64,000 bases of DNA from Anaeromicrobium sediminis (GCF_002270055.1 NZ_NIBG01000024.1:415-64414); one strand, 5' to 3'. Counted from the stretch's first letter, positions 19,046 through 28,660 are shown. The notes: generated from the letters alone by a model not told the origin. Program-made: numbers and translations.

Positions 19046-19078
19046 ATTCTATATAATCACATTATATAGAATTTTCAA
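19046..19078 (-). promoter_or_regulatory. Promoter of the two-component operon overlapping a perfect 12-3-12 inverted repeat
   Basis: ATTCTATATAAT and ATTATATAGAAT flank a three-base centre at 19046-19072, a perfect 27-bp dyad. On the minus strand TTGAAA (19073-19078) and TATATA (19050-19055) are 17 bp apart, so the dyad covers the spacer and -10. It could be a repressor operator. AT-richness makes chance symmetry possible. Confidence 0.5.
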
Positions 19079-19096
19079 TCCTTTATTGACCCATTT

Positions 19097-19114
19097 TTTC
19101 CTAGTAAGTAAAAA
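19097..19114 (-). repeat. Solo 5' end of an R2 element
   Basis: TTTTTACTTACTAGGAAA on the minus strand is identical to the start of R2 copy 3 and, as in the full copies, begins in the T-tract of an intrinsic terminator (ftsH). The rest of R2 is absent. It may be a remnant or the unoccupied form of the site. Confidence 0.4.
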
Positions 19115-19138
19115 GGTCTCCTTTTAAAAGGAGACCTT
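19113..19138 (-). terminator. Terminator of ftsH
   Basis: AAGGTCTCCTTTT/AAAAGGAGACCTT followed by TTTAC lies 6 bases after the ftsH stop codon on the minus strand. It is a strong intrinsic terminator. Confidence 0.88.
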
Positions 19139-19144
19139 AATTAC

Positions 19145-21094
19145 TTATTGTTCTTCACTGTTTTTATCTTCGTCTATCATTTTCATTTCATCAATTTTTA
19201 TTTCATCATCAATCTTAATCTCTTCAACGTCTAATTTCATTTCATCTGCCACTACTTCTCTGTCTACTTTTTGCAAACTTATTTTATTGTCATCAAAAAG
19301 TTTATCAAACTCTTCAGCATTTAACGTTTCAACTTCAAGTAAAGTTTCTGCTATTAAATACAGTTTATCCATATTGTCAGTTAAAATTTGTTCAGCTCTT
19401 TCATATCCCTTATCTATAATGTTTCTTATTTCAGCATCAATCTTAGAAGCCACTTCTTCAGAGTAATTGCTCTTTGAAGAAAAATCTCGTCCTAAGAACA
19501 CTTCTTCATCACTACTGTAACTAATTGGGCCTAGTGCATCACTCATACCATACTTAGTTACCATGGCTCTAGCTATAGAAGTAGCCCTTTCTATATCATT
19601 GCTAGCTCCCGTACTGATATCATCTAAGACTAATTTTTCAGCCATTCTACCACCAAGCAAACTTACAATTCTTTCTTCCATCTCACTCTTAGTAGTATAA
19701 GATTTTTCTTCCTTAGGTAGGTACATGGTAAATCCGCCAGCTCTACCTCTTGGAATTATAGTTACTTGATGTACTGGATCAGAATTCGGAAGCATCTTAG
19801 ATACTACAGCATGACCTGCTTCATGGAATGCTGTAAGCTTCTTATCCTTTTCCGTAATAACTTTACTCTTTTTCTCTGGTCCTGCAATAACCTTAGTTAT
19901 AGCTTCTTCCACAATAGGCATTTCAATTGTCTTTTTATTAGCTCTAGCAGATAAAAGAGCCGCTTCATTCATTAGATTTTCTATATCTGCTGGAGTAAAT
20001 CCAGGAGTTCTTTTCGCTAATACTTTTAAATCCACATCATCTGCAAGAGGTTTGTTTCTAGCATGAACTTTTAGTATAGCCTCTCTACCTTTAACATCAG
20101 GTACTCCAACCATTACTTGACGGTCAAATCTACCTGGTCTTAAAAGTGCTGGGTCTAATATGTCTGGTCTATTTGTAGCCGCAATTATTATTATTCCCTC
20201 GTTTACACCAAATCCATCCATTTCTACTAGTAATTGATTTAATGTTTGCTCCCTTTCATCGTGTCCACCGCCAAGACCGGCTCCCCTTTTTCTACCTACA
20301 GCATCTATCTCATCAATAAATACTATACAAGGAGATTCTTTTTTAGCTTGTTCAAATAAATCTCTAACACGAGAAGCACCAACACCTACAAACATTTCAA
20401 CGAAATCAGAACCACTTATACTGAAAAATGGAACTCCAGCTTCTCCTGCCGTTGCACGAGAAAGATAAGTTTTCCCAGTTCCTGGAGGTCCAACCATAAG
20501 GATACCCTTTGGTATTCTAGCTCCTAGTTCTATATATTTTCTTGGATTCTTAAGAAAATCTACAACTTCTTGTAATTCTTCCTTTTCTTCTTCTAAACCT
20601 GCCACATCATCAAACGTAACTTTCTTATGTTCATCTTCCTTGTGCAGTTTTGCACGACTTTTACCAAATGACATAACACGACTTCCGCCCCCTTGGGACT
20701 GTTGCATAAATATGAACCAGAATGCCCCGAATATTAAAATCATAAATATGGTCGGAAGTATTTCAAAGAACCATGGAGTTTTTGCTGGAGGTTGTGCAGT
20801 CACCTTTAGCTTTCCTGCTTTTATTTGAGGAAATATATATTCTTGCACCAATGCTTCTGATTTTATTACAGAAGGTATATATGTTTCAAAAGGCTTATTA
20901 CCTTTTAGTGTTCCAGTTACCTTATTTTCCACAATATCTATCTCAGATATATTTCCCTTTTGAAGCTCTACTATAAAGTCTGATATCCCTATTTCTAATC
21001 TTTCTTGTGTTGGCTGACCATAAAACTGCACAATCAAGATTATTACTACGAATATTAGTATGTAAAAGCTAGCTCCCCTAAAAAACTTCTTCAA
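19145..21094 (-). CDS. ftsH: ATP-dependent zinc metalloprotease FtsH
   Basis: FtsH is a membrane-anchored AAA+ protease that degrades regulators and damaged membrane proteins. The 649-residue protein has two membrane helices (about 8-25 and 109-130) around an extracytoplasmic loop. The AAA domain has Walker A GPPGTGKT (202-209), Walker [12 protein letters not shown] and the second region of homology around [18 protein letters not shown]. The zinc site is HEAGH (424-428). The C-terminal tail after about residue 600 is very acidic and has repeated DE-KIDE-like units. The start appears to be TTG after GGGAGG. It ends the yabT-tilS-ftsH block; hpt, which sits between tilS and ftsH in B. subtilis, is missing here. 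Confidence 0.97.
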   Translation of the reverse strand: MKKFFRGASFYILIFVVIILIVQFYGQPTQERLEIGISDFIVELQKGNISEIDIVENKVTGTLKGNKPFETYIPSVIKSEALVQEYIFPQIKAGKLKVTAQPPAKTPWFFEILPTIFMILIFGAFWFIFMQQSQGGGSRVMSFGKSRAKLHKEDEHKKVTFDDVAGLEEEKEELQEVVDFLKNPRKYIELGARIPKGILMVGPPGTGKTYLSRATAGEAGVPFFSISGSDFVEMFVGVGASRVRDLFEQAKKESPCIVFIDEIDAVGRKRGAGLGGGHDEREQTLNQLLVEMDGFGVNEGIIIIAATNRPDILDPALLRPGRFDRQVMVGVPDVKGREAILKVHARNKPLADDVDLKVLAKRTPGFTPADIENLMNEAALLSARANKKTIEMPIVEEAITKVIAGPEKKSKVITEKDKKLTAFHEAGHAVVSKMLPNSDPVHQVTIIPRGRAGGFTMYLPKEEKSYTTKSEMEERIVSLLGGRMAEKLVLDDISTGASNDIERATSIARAMVTKYGMSDALGPISYSSDEEVFLGRDFSSKSNYSEEVASKIDAEIRNIIDKGYERAEQILTDNMDKLYLIAETLLEVETLNAEEFDKLFDDNKISLQKVDREVVADEMKLDVEEIKIDDEIKIDEMKMIDEDKNSEEQ

Positions 21095-21200
21095 CAGAAG
21101 CCCTCCCTTCTATTATTTCACTATACATCTTTTAATTTTATCATATTTTTAAATTTTTAAAAAGGATTCCTTTAGTAAACATGAATTATATGCAATTCTA

Positions 21201-22580
21201 TTATTCCTGTATATAACTCACCCTCAAAATTCTTTCAGAATTTTTTTTCACTTTACCCAAACTACTTCTTCTATAACCTACTACCCATAATATTTCATCA
21301 TCACTTACTAATATGGGTATTTCACTTCTTTCATCCTTTGGAATTTTTTCATCTATGAAATAATCCTTTAACTTTTTCGTACCATTAAGACCTAATGGTT
21401 TGAATTTATCTCCATTACGCCTATTTCTAATAAACAATTCTTTAGTTTCATTAAAATCAAAGTACATATTATATTTACCATTATTAGAAGAATTATATTC
21501 ATCCATACTTACAATTTCTCCATAAATATATCCATTTAATTCTTCTATATAGATTTTCTTTCCTATTTCCACAGGATATAAGAAATCTTTATTCTTTGAA
21601 TTTTCTCTTTTTTTAATAACTACTTTTTCATACTTTACTAGGGATATGAGATTTTTAGGTAAATCTATAGTACTTCCACTCCTAGCCATTCCTATAAACT
21701 TTATTAGTTCTTCCACATGTTTTTTTTCTATATTTTTCAAATCACTACATATGTATAATATACATTCCCTTATTATTCTTCTCTGAATTGCTTTATGACA
21801 TTTATTAAATTCTAGTCTATCTATTATTACTTTGCCCACTTCTTCTTTTATTACCCTATTATAAGATTCTTTCACACATTCATCTAAAAATTTTTTGTCT
21901 TCTCTTATTAATTCTGATGTTCTAAAGAGTGTTTCTTTTATATTTCTATTAAAATGCTCACTTATATAGGGAATTAATTCTAGTCTTATTCTATTTCTTG
22001 TGTATATGGACTCTAAATTAGTTTTATCTATTCGTGGGTTCAAACCATGTCTTTCACAGTATTTTTCTATTTCTTTTCTTCTAATATTTAAAATTGGTCT
22101 AATTATTTCATCTCTTTTATAATCCATAGCACAAAGACCTTCTATTCCACTACCACGCATAAATCTCATAAGCATAGTCTCTGCTTGGTCATCCAGATTC
22201 TGTGCTACAGCAATTTTCTTTGCCCCTACTTTTCTTAAAACCTCATAAAAATATTTGTATCTTAACTCTCTGCCTCCCTCTTCAAAACTTCTACCCTTCT
22301 TTTTACTATATTCCTCTACATTTTCACTATATACATAGCAGGGAATTTTTAATTTAGTACAAAATTCATGAACATATTGAGCATCTTCATCTGCTTCCTT
22401 TCCTCTATATTTGTGATTTAAATGAACTCCATATATTTGAATATTATACTTTTCTTTAATTGTAAAAAGTAAGTGTAACAAAGAAATAGAGTCAGGACCT
22501 CCTGATACTCCAACTACTATTTTTTCATTAACTTCTATTAAATTATATTCTTCAATGGTTTGCAAAAACTTCTCTAGCAT
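21201..22580 (-). CDS. tilS: tRNA(Ile)-lysidine synthase TilS
   Basis: TilS attaches lysine to C34 of the CAU-anticodon tRNA-Ile, converting it to read AUA codons. The 459-residue protein has the PP-loop ATP pyrophosphatase motif VGVSGGPDSISLLHLL near residue 25, followed by HLNHKYRGKEADEDA, the family motif AVAQNLDDQAETMLMRFMRGSG, and a C-terminal TilS substrate-binding domain with GDKFKPLGLNGTKKLKDYF. It starts 43 bases downstream of the kinase gene yabT and is probably co-transcribed with it. Its essential job is general to bacteria and unrelated to sporulation. Confidence 0.96.
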   Translation of the reverse strand: MLEKFLQTIEEYNLIEVNEKIVVGVSGGPDSISLLHLLFTIKEKYNIQIYGVHLNHKYRGKEADEDAQYVHEFCTKLKIPCYVYSENVEEYSKKKGRSFEEGGRELRYKYFYEVLRKVGAKKIAVAQNLDDQAETMLMRFMRGSGIEGLCAMDYKRDEIIRPILNIRRKEIEKYCERHGLNPRIDKTNLESIYTRNRIRLELIPYISEHFNRNIKETLFRTSELIREDKKFLDECVKESYNRVIKEEVGKVIIDRLEFNKCHKAIQRRIIRECILYICSDLKNIEKKHVEELIKFIGMARSGSTIDLPKNLISLVKYEKVVIKKRENSKNKDFLYPVEIGKKIYIEELNGYIYGEIVSMDEYNSSNNGKYNMYFDFNETKELFIRNRRNGDKFKPLGLNGTKKLKDYFIDEKIPKDERSEIPILVSDDEILWVVGYRRSSLGKVKKNSERILRVSYIQE

Positions 22581-22623
22581 ATTTTTAGCCTCACTCTGTA
22601 TATATTGTAGTACTTCTATACAA

Positions 22624-23502
22624 TTAGTCCAAAATCCTCTTTAAATTCAGGATTAATACACTTAAAAAAAATACGATACTAGATACTAACATATAATTAG
22701 CCACCTTGTCTATTTTAAATTTTATTTTTGCCATTCTTATGATTTCATGGCTTTTTTCTAAGGATTTTACTCTCCTCAAAAAACCTTTAAGAGTAATATT
22801 TCCATTTAATCCATCCTTTAATAATTTCAATTCTCTAAAATCCATACCAAAGTCTTGGCATTTTCTAATTAAGAGATCTGCATTTCCCTTTCCCTTTATG
22901 AAATCATTTTTTAAAATCATATTAATAACTAGCATGGTCAAGCTAAATAGATCATAACTTTCCTCAGCCCGCCTAATTCCTTTGTTAAATTTACTTCTGT
23001 CGTACAAGAGGGTAAACTCTCTTAAACTTTCCCCTTTTTTACTCACACCGCCCATATCTATAATCTTTATTTCATTATCATTCATAAGCATTACATTTTC
23101 AGCTTTTAAATCTCCATATATATATGCTTTCTTATGGATATACTCAAGAAAAGAACCTATTTCTCCAGCTATTTTCCATATATCCACTTGGTTCAATTCA
23201 TTTTCTTTTATATATCTCCCTATATTTTTACCATTAAAAAAATCCATTACTATGAAATAATAAACCTTACCTCCCATTTGAAAATCATCCATGTCATAAA
23301 CATTTGGAGTATAAGAACTTTTTAATTCATTTAAAAACTTATGTTCCCTAGTTATTGAATTTATATCATCCGCCATCTTTAAGGCTTTTATGTTTTTATT
23401 ATTGTCCATAACCTTATAAACAGCTCCAATTCCTCCTTGGCCTATTTTTTCTATTATTTCATATGTATTTTTATTCCACTTTCCTCTTATAACTTTAATC
23501 AT
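22624..23502 (-). CDS. yabT: Serine/threonine protein kinase with C-terminal membrane anchor (YabT-like)
   Basis: A Hanks-type kinase of 292 residues. The glycine loop is KIGQGGIGAVYKV, the catalytic loop YGDLKAENVML replaces the usual HRD with YGD, and the metal-binding loop is DMGGVS instead of DFG. A single hydrophobic helix at the C-terminus (about 267-285) anchors it, leaving the kinase inside the cell. Size, anchor position and the neighbourhood (yabS, tilS, spoIIE) match B. subtilis YabT, a DNA-stimulated kinase that acts early in sporulation. The divergent catalytic loops mean activity should not be assumed. Confidence 0.9.
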   Translation of the reverse strand: MIKVIRGKWNKNTYEIIEKIGQGGIGAVYKVMDNNKNIKALKMADDINSITREHKFLNELKSSYTPNVYDMDDFQMGGKVYYFIVMDFFNGKNIGRYIKENELNQVDIWKIAGEIGSFLEYIHKKAYIYGDLKAENVMLMNDNEIKIIDMGGVSKKGESLREFTLLYDRSKFNKGIRRAEESYDLFSLTMLVINMILKNDFIKGKGNADLLIRKCQDFGMDFRELKLLKDGLNGNITLKGFLRRVKSLEKSHEIIRMAKIKFKIDKVANYMLVSSIVFFLSVLILNLKRILD

Positions 23503-23523
23503 AATTTCACCTACATAAAAACT

Positions 23524-23551
23524 AAACTCTCAATTGATAATTTGAGAGTTT
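23524..23551 (-). terminator. Terminator between yabS and yabT
   Basis: AAACTCTCAA/TTGAGAGTTT stem with a short loop, followed on the minus strand by AGTTTTTATG, just ahead of the yabT ribosome site. It may be leaky or act as an attenuator, since yabT begins only about 20 bases later. Confidence 0.6.
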
Positions 23552-23597
23552 AAATATTTTAGTCTATTGAATATATAAAATGTATTTTTCAGATTAC

Positions 23598-24317
23598 CTA
23601 CACTATGTTATCTCGAAGGAAACCTTCTTCCAATATTTCTTCCTTTTCATTCTCTATAAGTCTTACTGCACCTTTTATAGCCATGGCCGTAGGAGTAGTT
23701 CCTCCGCATTTTAATTCATTTACTTTCACTTTTATTAAATCTAAATCATTAGTAAAATCACATATAACTTTATAATATTCCTCCTCATGAGGAAATCCTA
23801 TTAGAGCAACTTGACTTTCTCCAACTCTACCTATTAGACTATCTATCAAATCTATGATACTTTCCTTTGCCTTATCCATTCTGTGGACCATACTTGAACT
23901 ACAATCCATTAAAATACAGCATTTCAAGGATATATTCTCAGATAATTTATCTACATACTCTACAATTTTACTTCTATCCTTAGGACTTATGCCATTCATA
24001 TTAGTCCCTAATAGTTCTTGTAACTCCTCGTTAACCACATTATGTATAGTCATATTCACAGTCTTTTGAGTCATAACACACATGGTTTGCCCTAATTTTT
24101 CCATAGTAGATTTTTCCCACACGCCACCACCTGCATTGGCTATGTTCTCAATCTCCAATAGACACTTCTCATTAGATTCATTTTCCTTTACTATTCCAAT
24201 AGCATTAACCACTATTCCCTTTTCCTTAGCCAACTTAGATTCATACACAGGATCTCCACCTATATTAGACTTCCCATCCGTAGCTATTATAATTTGTTTT
24301 ATCCATGTATCATTCAT
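23598..24317 (-). CDS. yabS: Circularly permuted von Willebrand A-domain protein (YabS-like)
   Basis: A 239-residue cytoplasmic protein of unknown biochemical role. The N-terminus (IIIATDGKSNIGGDP then AKEKGIVVNAIGIV) looks like the second half of a VWA fold. The metal-ion-dependent adhesion site DxSxS (MDCSSSMVHRM) comes later, near residue 140, followed by GFPHEEEYYKV and GGTTPTAMAI. This order is a circular permutation and is also seen in B. subtilis YabS. The place between spoIIE and yabT is conserved across spore formers. A link to sporulation is inferred from this context. The ATG is preceded by GGGGAGG. Confidence 0.87.
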   Translation of the reverse strand: MNDTWIKQIIIATDGKSNIGGDPVYESKLAKEKGIVVNAIGIVKENESNEKCLLEIENIANAGGGVWEKSTMEKLGQTMCVMTQKTVNMTIHNVVNEELQELLGTNMNGISPKDRSKIVEYVDKLSENISLKCCILMDCSSSMVHRMDKAKESIIDLIDSLIGRVGESQVALIGFPHEEEYYKVICDFTNDLDLIKVKVNELKCGGTTPTAMAIKGAVRLIENEKEEILEEGFLRDNIV

Positions 24318-24484
24318 AAATACACCTCCCCTTTATCATAAGTATTTTCCATTTTTTTCATATATTATACTCCCAATTAAGCATCTCATACTTATCTGTC
24401 CATATATGAAAAAATATGACCTCTAAAGGTGAGTAGTTTTATTTGATTCACCTACTCTTTTAAAAACCAACAAACTACCGCTAT

Positions 24485-24645
24485 CTACAAGTTTCTATAA
24501 ATGAAAAATTTTTATAAGATGGAACATCAGTATACATTCCGCTGCAAACAATTATGAACTTTCTACAGTAACTATAATATTTACACTCCATAATCTGATA
24601 GTGACTTACCTTATAAAGTATTTTTCATTTATATAAACGCCGTAG
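24485..24645 (-). repeat. R1 dispersed repeat, copy C
   Basis: A 161-bp imperfect palindrome between the spoIIE terminator and yabS. The arms tataaatgaaaaattttta and tatttttcatttata are complementary. Compared with copy B the pair changes from ACTG/CAGT to AATG/CATT, a compensatory change. The inner stem ATCAG/CTGAT and the core TCATAATTGTTTGCAG (minus strand) are kept. Confidence 0.85.
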
Positions 24646-24675
24646 ATTCACACAAATCTAATTTAAACAAAACAA

Positions 24676-24703
24676 AACCTTTAGATTAAAAATCTAAAGG
24701 TTT
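24676..24703 (-). terminator. Terminator of spoIIE
   Basis: AACCTTTAGATT/AATCTAAAGGTT with a three-base loop follows the spoIIE stop on the minus strand and is trailed by TTGTTTTG. A good intrinsic terminator. Confidence 0.82.
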
Positions 24704-24711
24704 TACATACA

Positions 24712-27093
24712 CTATGCACATTGATTAGGAGACCACATTTTAGATACTAAAACGGTCATATCATCCTTTACTTCATTATCATACTTAACTATAGCCTCAT
24801 CTAATAATTTATCAGCTATATCTTGAGGATTTCTGCTCTTATTGTTTTTCAAGAAGTCTAATACCCACTCCTCTTTATCCGCATCACTAATACCATCTGA
24901 CATCATGATTACAAAATCACCCTCATCAAGTTTGTATCCAAAGGTTTCTATATCCACATTATTCAAGATTCCAATTGGTAATGAAGTTGATTTTATAGGC
25001 TCCACATCTCCATTTTTTCTTTTAATATAGCTAGATGCTGCCCCTATCTTTACAAATTCCACTTTACCTGTGTATAAATCCACCATGGACAAATCCATAG
25101 TAGAGAATATCTCGTCAGAGGATTTTAATACTAATATGGAATTTATGGTCTTTATAGCCAAGTCCTTCTCAAAACCCGCTCCCATAAGTTGTTCTAATAT
25201 ATTTATAGTTACTTTACTCTCTTTATTAGCTTTCTCACCAGAACCCATACCATCACTAAGGGCTATCATATGCTTACCCTCTTCTAAATCTAAGAAGGAA
25301 TAATTATCTCCACAGATCCACCTATTATCCTTAGCAACCCTAGCTACACCTGTTGCTATTCTATACTTATGAGCTTCTTCTAAAACAAATACACACTTAT
25401 CATCACCTACACTACACATACGCTTTTTACACACCAAGTCCTTTCCTACAACGTCAGACACTAAACCAATTATTTTCTCCTCACACTGTCCTCTGCCATA
25501 ACATGTCCTTTTTTGTATTTCTATTTCAAACTTATTTTCTTTCTCTAAAACATTTATTTTATCCACTTGAATTTGTGCTTTATCAAAGGCCACGTATAAA
25601 GCATCTTCCACATGGGTTAAAAAGTTTACATTATTGTTCATATCCTCAGCTAAATTATTAAATATTTCAGATATGCCTTCAAATTGTTCTCCTACCAGCC
25701 TTCTATTTTCTAGAATTTTTTTCTCCCAATGATAATTTAATTTCCAAATTTCAAATCGATCTCGTATAGATTGGGTTAATAGATCTACCTTAATACATCT
25801 TTTCTTTAATATTTTAGGAACTTTACTATTTTTCAATGCCCCTTCAGTTTCTAATAGGGAAATACTCTCCACCACTCCATTGTACATGGAATAGAAATTA
25901 TTTTGCCAACAACTTCTGCACATACCACAATCAGAACATACTTTGCCAGCTACCTCATCAACCATCCTAGAAACTTCTTCGTTATCTATTTTCCTCTCTT
26001 TATCTGCTATATTCTTATATGTGGATGCCAAATCTAAAAATGCACTGGAATACTCTTTTAATTTTTTCACACCTATATTCTTTATCTTTTCACTGTATAG
26101 ACCATCCTCTGTAGTATTGGACCCCACAAAATTCTTTGTATAATCTAATACGGATTTAGGCATAAATAAAAACATTATAAAAGCAATTATCATTTCCTCA
26201 TGTTGTATAAATACTTCTGTAGTACCATTAACATAAAATGTAAGTATTATATTTCCAAGGAGCATACCCACTATGGATGCCCATTTACCTAGATCCTTAA
26301 AAATACCAGAAAGTAGTCCACAAAATCCATATATGCCAACTATATACGGAGCATCAATACTAGACATACTAGTGATAATACCTATAGTTATACCCGTACT
26401 AGCTCCAATACTAGCTCCCCCATTATATGCAAATAATATGACTATTAATATTCCAAACATATTTTTAATTTGATAACTTCCAATAAATAAATCCGAAAGA
26501 CCAGAAATAACAATAGATACAAAAATCCCCATACACACTACTTCTTCATTAGACAATACACTTCTATTAGACCTTTTTAAAAACACAGGTACTGAATAGT
26601 AGAGTATGTAAGTAAATACAAAGACTACTAAAGCCTCAAATAGTAACATTAACAGGTCATATAGATATAATCCATTTAAATAAATATATATACTTCCTGA
26701 TATTAAAATACTTACAGAAGATATGATTCCTATAACATGGGGCTTATAATTTATCTTTTTCATATAATAAAAAACAGAATAAGCTATTATCATTCCAAAC
26801 ATATACTTTCCCATATTGAAATCCATTCCAGTACTAGCTATTCCCCCTAAAACGGATACTGACAAATATACATTTTTTCTATTTTGGCTAACTAAAAAAC
26901 CAAATAGTGCAATCCCAAAGGGAGCTAGTCCACCTAATATATGAGCTCGTCCCAATAAAAAAGCTCCTATTATGAAAATCACCACATCTTTACTATAAAA
27001 ATTTTTTAATATATCTGAATTTCCATACTTGAAAACCGAATCTGTAGGGTCTGCATATTGACCGTCATATGAAAATGCATTGTATTTTTCCAT
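24712..27093 (-). CDS. spoIIE: Stage II sporulation protein E, membrane PP2C phosphatase
   Basis: SpoIIE dephosphorylates the anti-anti-sigma factor SpoIIAA in the forespore, releasing sigma F, and also interacts with the division machinery. The 793-residue protein has about ten N-terminal membrane segments (residues 35-310), a central regulatory region with the cysteine cluster CSDCGMCRSCW (near 390), and a C-terminal PP2C domain with LSDGMGSGEKANKESK and VIMMSDGISDAD. It starts with an ATG after GAAGGCGGTG. Upstream lies a promoter with the long spacing typical of Spo0A-activated sigma-A promoters. Confidence 0.96.
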   Translation of the reverse strand: MEKYNAFSYDGQYADPTDSVFKYGNSDILKNFYSKDVVIFIIGAFLLGRAHILGGLAPFGIALFGFLVSQNRKNVYLSVSVLGGIASTGMDFNMGKYMFGMIIAYSVFYYMKKINYKPHVIGIISSVSILISGSIYIYLNGLYLYDLLMLLFEALVVFVFTYILYYSVPVFLKRSNRSVLSNEEVVCMGIFVSIVISGLSDLFIGSYQIKNMFGILIVILFAYNGGASIGASTGITIGIITSMSSIDAPYIVGIYGFCGLLSGIFKDLGKWASIVGMLLGNIILTFYVNGTTEVFIQHEEMIIAFIMFLFMPKSVLDYTKNFVGSNTTEDGLYSEKIKNIGVKKLKEYSSAFLDLASTYKNIADKERKIDNEEVSRMVDEVAGKVCSDCGMCRSCWQNNFYSMYNGVVESISLLETEGALKNSKVPKILKKRCIKVDLLTQSIRDRFEIWKLNYHWEKKILENRRLVGEQFEGISEIFNNLAEDMNNNVNFLTHVEDALYVAFDKAQIQVDKINVLEKENKFEIEIQKRTCYGRGQCEEKIIGLVSDVVGKDLVCKKRMCSVGDDKCVFVLEEAHKYRIATGVARVAKDNRWICGDNYSFLDLEEGKHMIALSDGMGSGEKANKESKVTINILEQLMGAGFEKDLAIKTINSILVLKSSDEIFSTMDLSMVDLYTGKVEFVKIGAASSYIKRKNGDVEPIKSTSLPIGILNNVDIETFGYKLDEGDFVIMMSDGISDADKEEWVLDFLKNNKSRNPQDIADKLLDEAIVKYDNEVKDDMTVLVSKMWSPNQCA

Positions 27094-27123
27094 TTAATCA
27101 CCGCCTTCGATTTGTTAGTGCAA

Positions 27124-27157
27124 ATTATATCACGTAGAAATTTAAATTTTTTGTCAA
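27124..27157 (-). promoter_or_regulatory. spoIIE promoter with 22-bp spacer (Spo0A-type)
   Basis: On the minus strand TTGACA (27152-27157) and TATAAT (27124-27129) are both perfect hexamers but 22 bp apart. In B. subtilis spoIIE and spoIIG have the same odd spacing and need Spo0A-P. A near-match to the Spo0A box (TGACGAT against TGNCGAA) lies at 27194-27200, about 80 bp upstream of the start. Confidence 0.6.
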
Positions 27158-27248
27158 CTTAAGGGGGTAATATACAAAGAAATTTTAGACATATGACGAT
27201 TTTATATAACAGAAATTTACCATTTTACTTTGTTTTTAGATAAAAAAT

Positions 27249-27278
27249 AAAACTATGCTCCATTTTGAGCATAGTTTT
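27249..27278. terminator. Terminator of the asparaginase gene
   Basis: AAACTATGCTC/GAGCATAGTTT with a short loop has U-rich tails on both strands: TTATTTTTTATC on the minus strand, where asparaginase is read, and TTATTG on the plus strand. Confidence 0.8.
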
Positions 27279-27394
27279 TATTGTCATTCTTTGACTATAT
27301 TAAAATTTTTATGGAATATTTTTTTTAATTTGTCAAATAATATATATTATTTTCTTGAAAAAAGCCTTTTCCCATTACTTAATATAATATTTTT

Positions 27395-28375
27395 TTACTT
27401 ATAACGATCCTTTTCAAATACTTCTTTTATATTTTCTTTAGATGCAAGGGCAAGCATAAGTTTAATTCTAGCCTTTTGTCCAGGAAGGCTTCCTCCAAAT
27501 ATAACACCAGCTTGGCGCAATTCTCTACCAGCTCCCTTATACCCATAAGTATCTAATACTCTTCCCATATGACATCTTGAAACCATTACTACTACTGTAC
27601 CCTTTTCTATGGCATATTTAACTCCATCTACCATTAGAGGTGGGATGTTTCCCCTTCCCATTGCTTCTAGTACAATACCCTTAGCACCTGTATCAACACA
27701 ATATTTTATTAATCTTGAATCCATTCCTACTGCTGTTTTTATTAAATCTACTCTACTTTCAACAGAATCCGTTTCTATATAAGTATGTTTAGTAATATCT
27801 CTATAGAATATTACTTCATCGTTATCAACTATTCCCAAAGGTCCGAATTCTAGTGATTTAAAAGTATCTAATGTTAAAGTATGAGTTTTAGTCACTTCAT
27901 TTGCTGCATTAACTTCATTATTCATAACCACTAAAACACCTTTATTTTTTGCTTCTTCACTAATAACCGTACATATGGCTGCTGAAATATTACTAGCCCC
28001 ATCGTAACCTAACTCTGAGTTACTTCTCATAGCTCCTACAACAATGACTGGCTTGTACGTGTTAATAGATAAATCTAGAAAATAGGCCGTTTCTTCTAAA
28101 GAGTCTGTCCCATGAGTTACTACCACTCCAGTTATATCGTCCCTTGCTACCAATCTCTTTATTAACTTTGATAATTCAAGCATCTTTTCAGGAGACATAT
28201 GGGGTCCAGGGATTCTAGCAAGCTCTATCGGTTCTATATCTGCATACTTATCTATATCCGCTACCATGGACATGATTTGTTCTCCAGATAAAGCAGGAAT
28301 TGCCGCTGATATTTTAGGGTCTATTTTCATAGATATGGTTCCACCAGTAAATACAATAGCTACTTTTTTTCTCAT
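27395..28375 (-). CDS. ansA: L-asparaginase, type I cytoplasmic form
   Basis: It hydrolyses asparagine to aspartate and ammonia. The 326-residue protein has no signal peptide. The two catalytic signatures are present: FTGGTISM at the N-terminus with the nucleophilic threonine, and VVTHGTDSLEETAYFLDL around residues 82-100. VVGAMRSNSELGYDGASN and the C-terminal half with VLEAMGRGNIPP complete the fold. It is a single gene between ppx and spoIIE, with its own terminator, and is not part of the sporulation block in B. subtilis. The aspartate could feed the lysine branch headed by the aspartokinase at 56202. Confidence 0.93.
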   Translation of the reverse strand: MRKKVAIVFTGGTISMKIDPKISAAIPALSGEQIMSMVADIDKYADIEPIELARIPGPHMSPEKMLELSKLIKRLVARDDITGVVVTHGTDSLEETAYFLDLSINTYKPVIVVGAMRSNSELGYDGASNISAAICTVISEEAKNKGVLVVMNNEVNAANEVTKTHTLTLDTFKSLEFGPLGIVDNDEVIFYRDITKHTYIETDSVESRVDLIKTAVGMDSRLIKYCVDTGAKGIVLEAMGRGNIPPLMVDGVKYAIEKGTVVVMVSRCHMGRVLDTYGYKGAGRELRQAGVIFGGSLPGQKARIKLMLALASKENIKEVFEKDRYK

Positions 28376-28660
28376 TAATATCCTCCTCTATATACTTTTA
28401 AAGTGTCTACCCTTATTTTACTATATAATCAGTTTATTTTTATTAATTTGTCCCAGTTCTTTAATTTGTTAAGTGATTAGTATTTAATTCTTAATTATTT
28501 TAATTTTAAGTGAAACTAATTTTAAATATTAACATAATATATTAATTAGGGTGTGAATAAATCAAGAAAAAAATTACTACCTATTCATTTAAAGTTAAAT
28601 TCTTAAATCGTTCCTGTTTAACTTATACTTTAGGATTTTCCATATGTACTTAACATAAAC
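28376..28660. other. Gene-free AT-rich stretch upstream of asparaginase
   Basis: About 285 bases between asparaginase and the ppx terminator. I see AT-rich sequence with an AGAGGAGG ribosome site for asparaginase and several TATAAT-like stretches, but no convincing promoter pair, RNA motif, repeat or reading frame. Confidence 0.5.
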
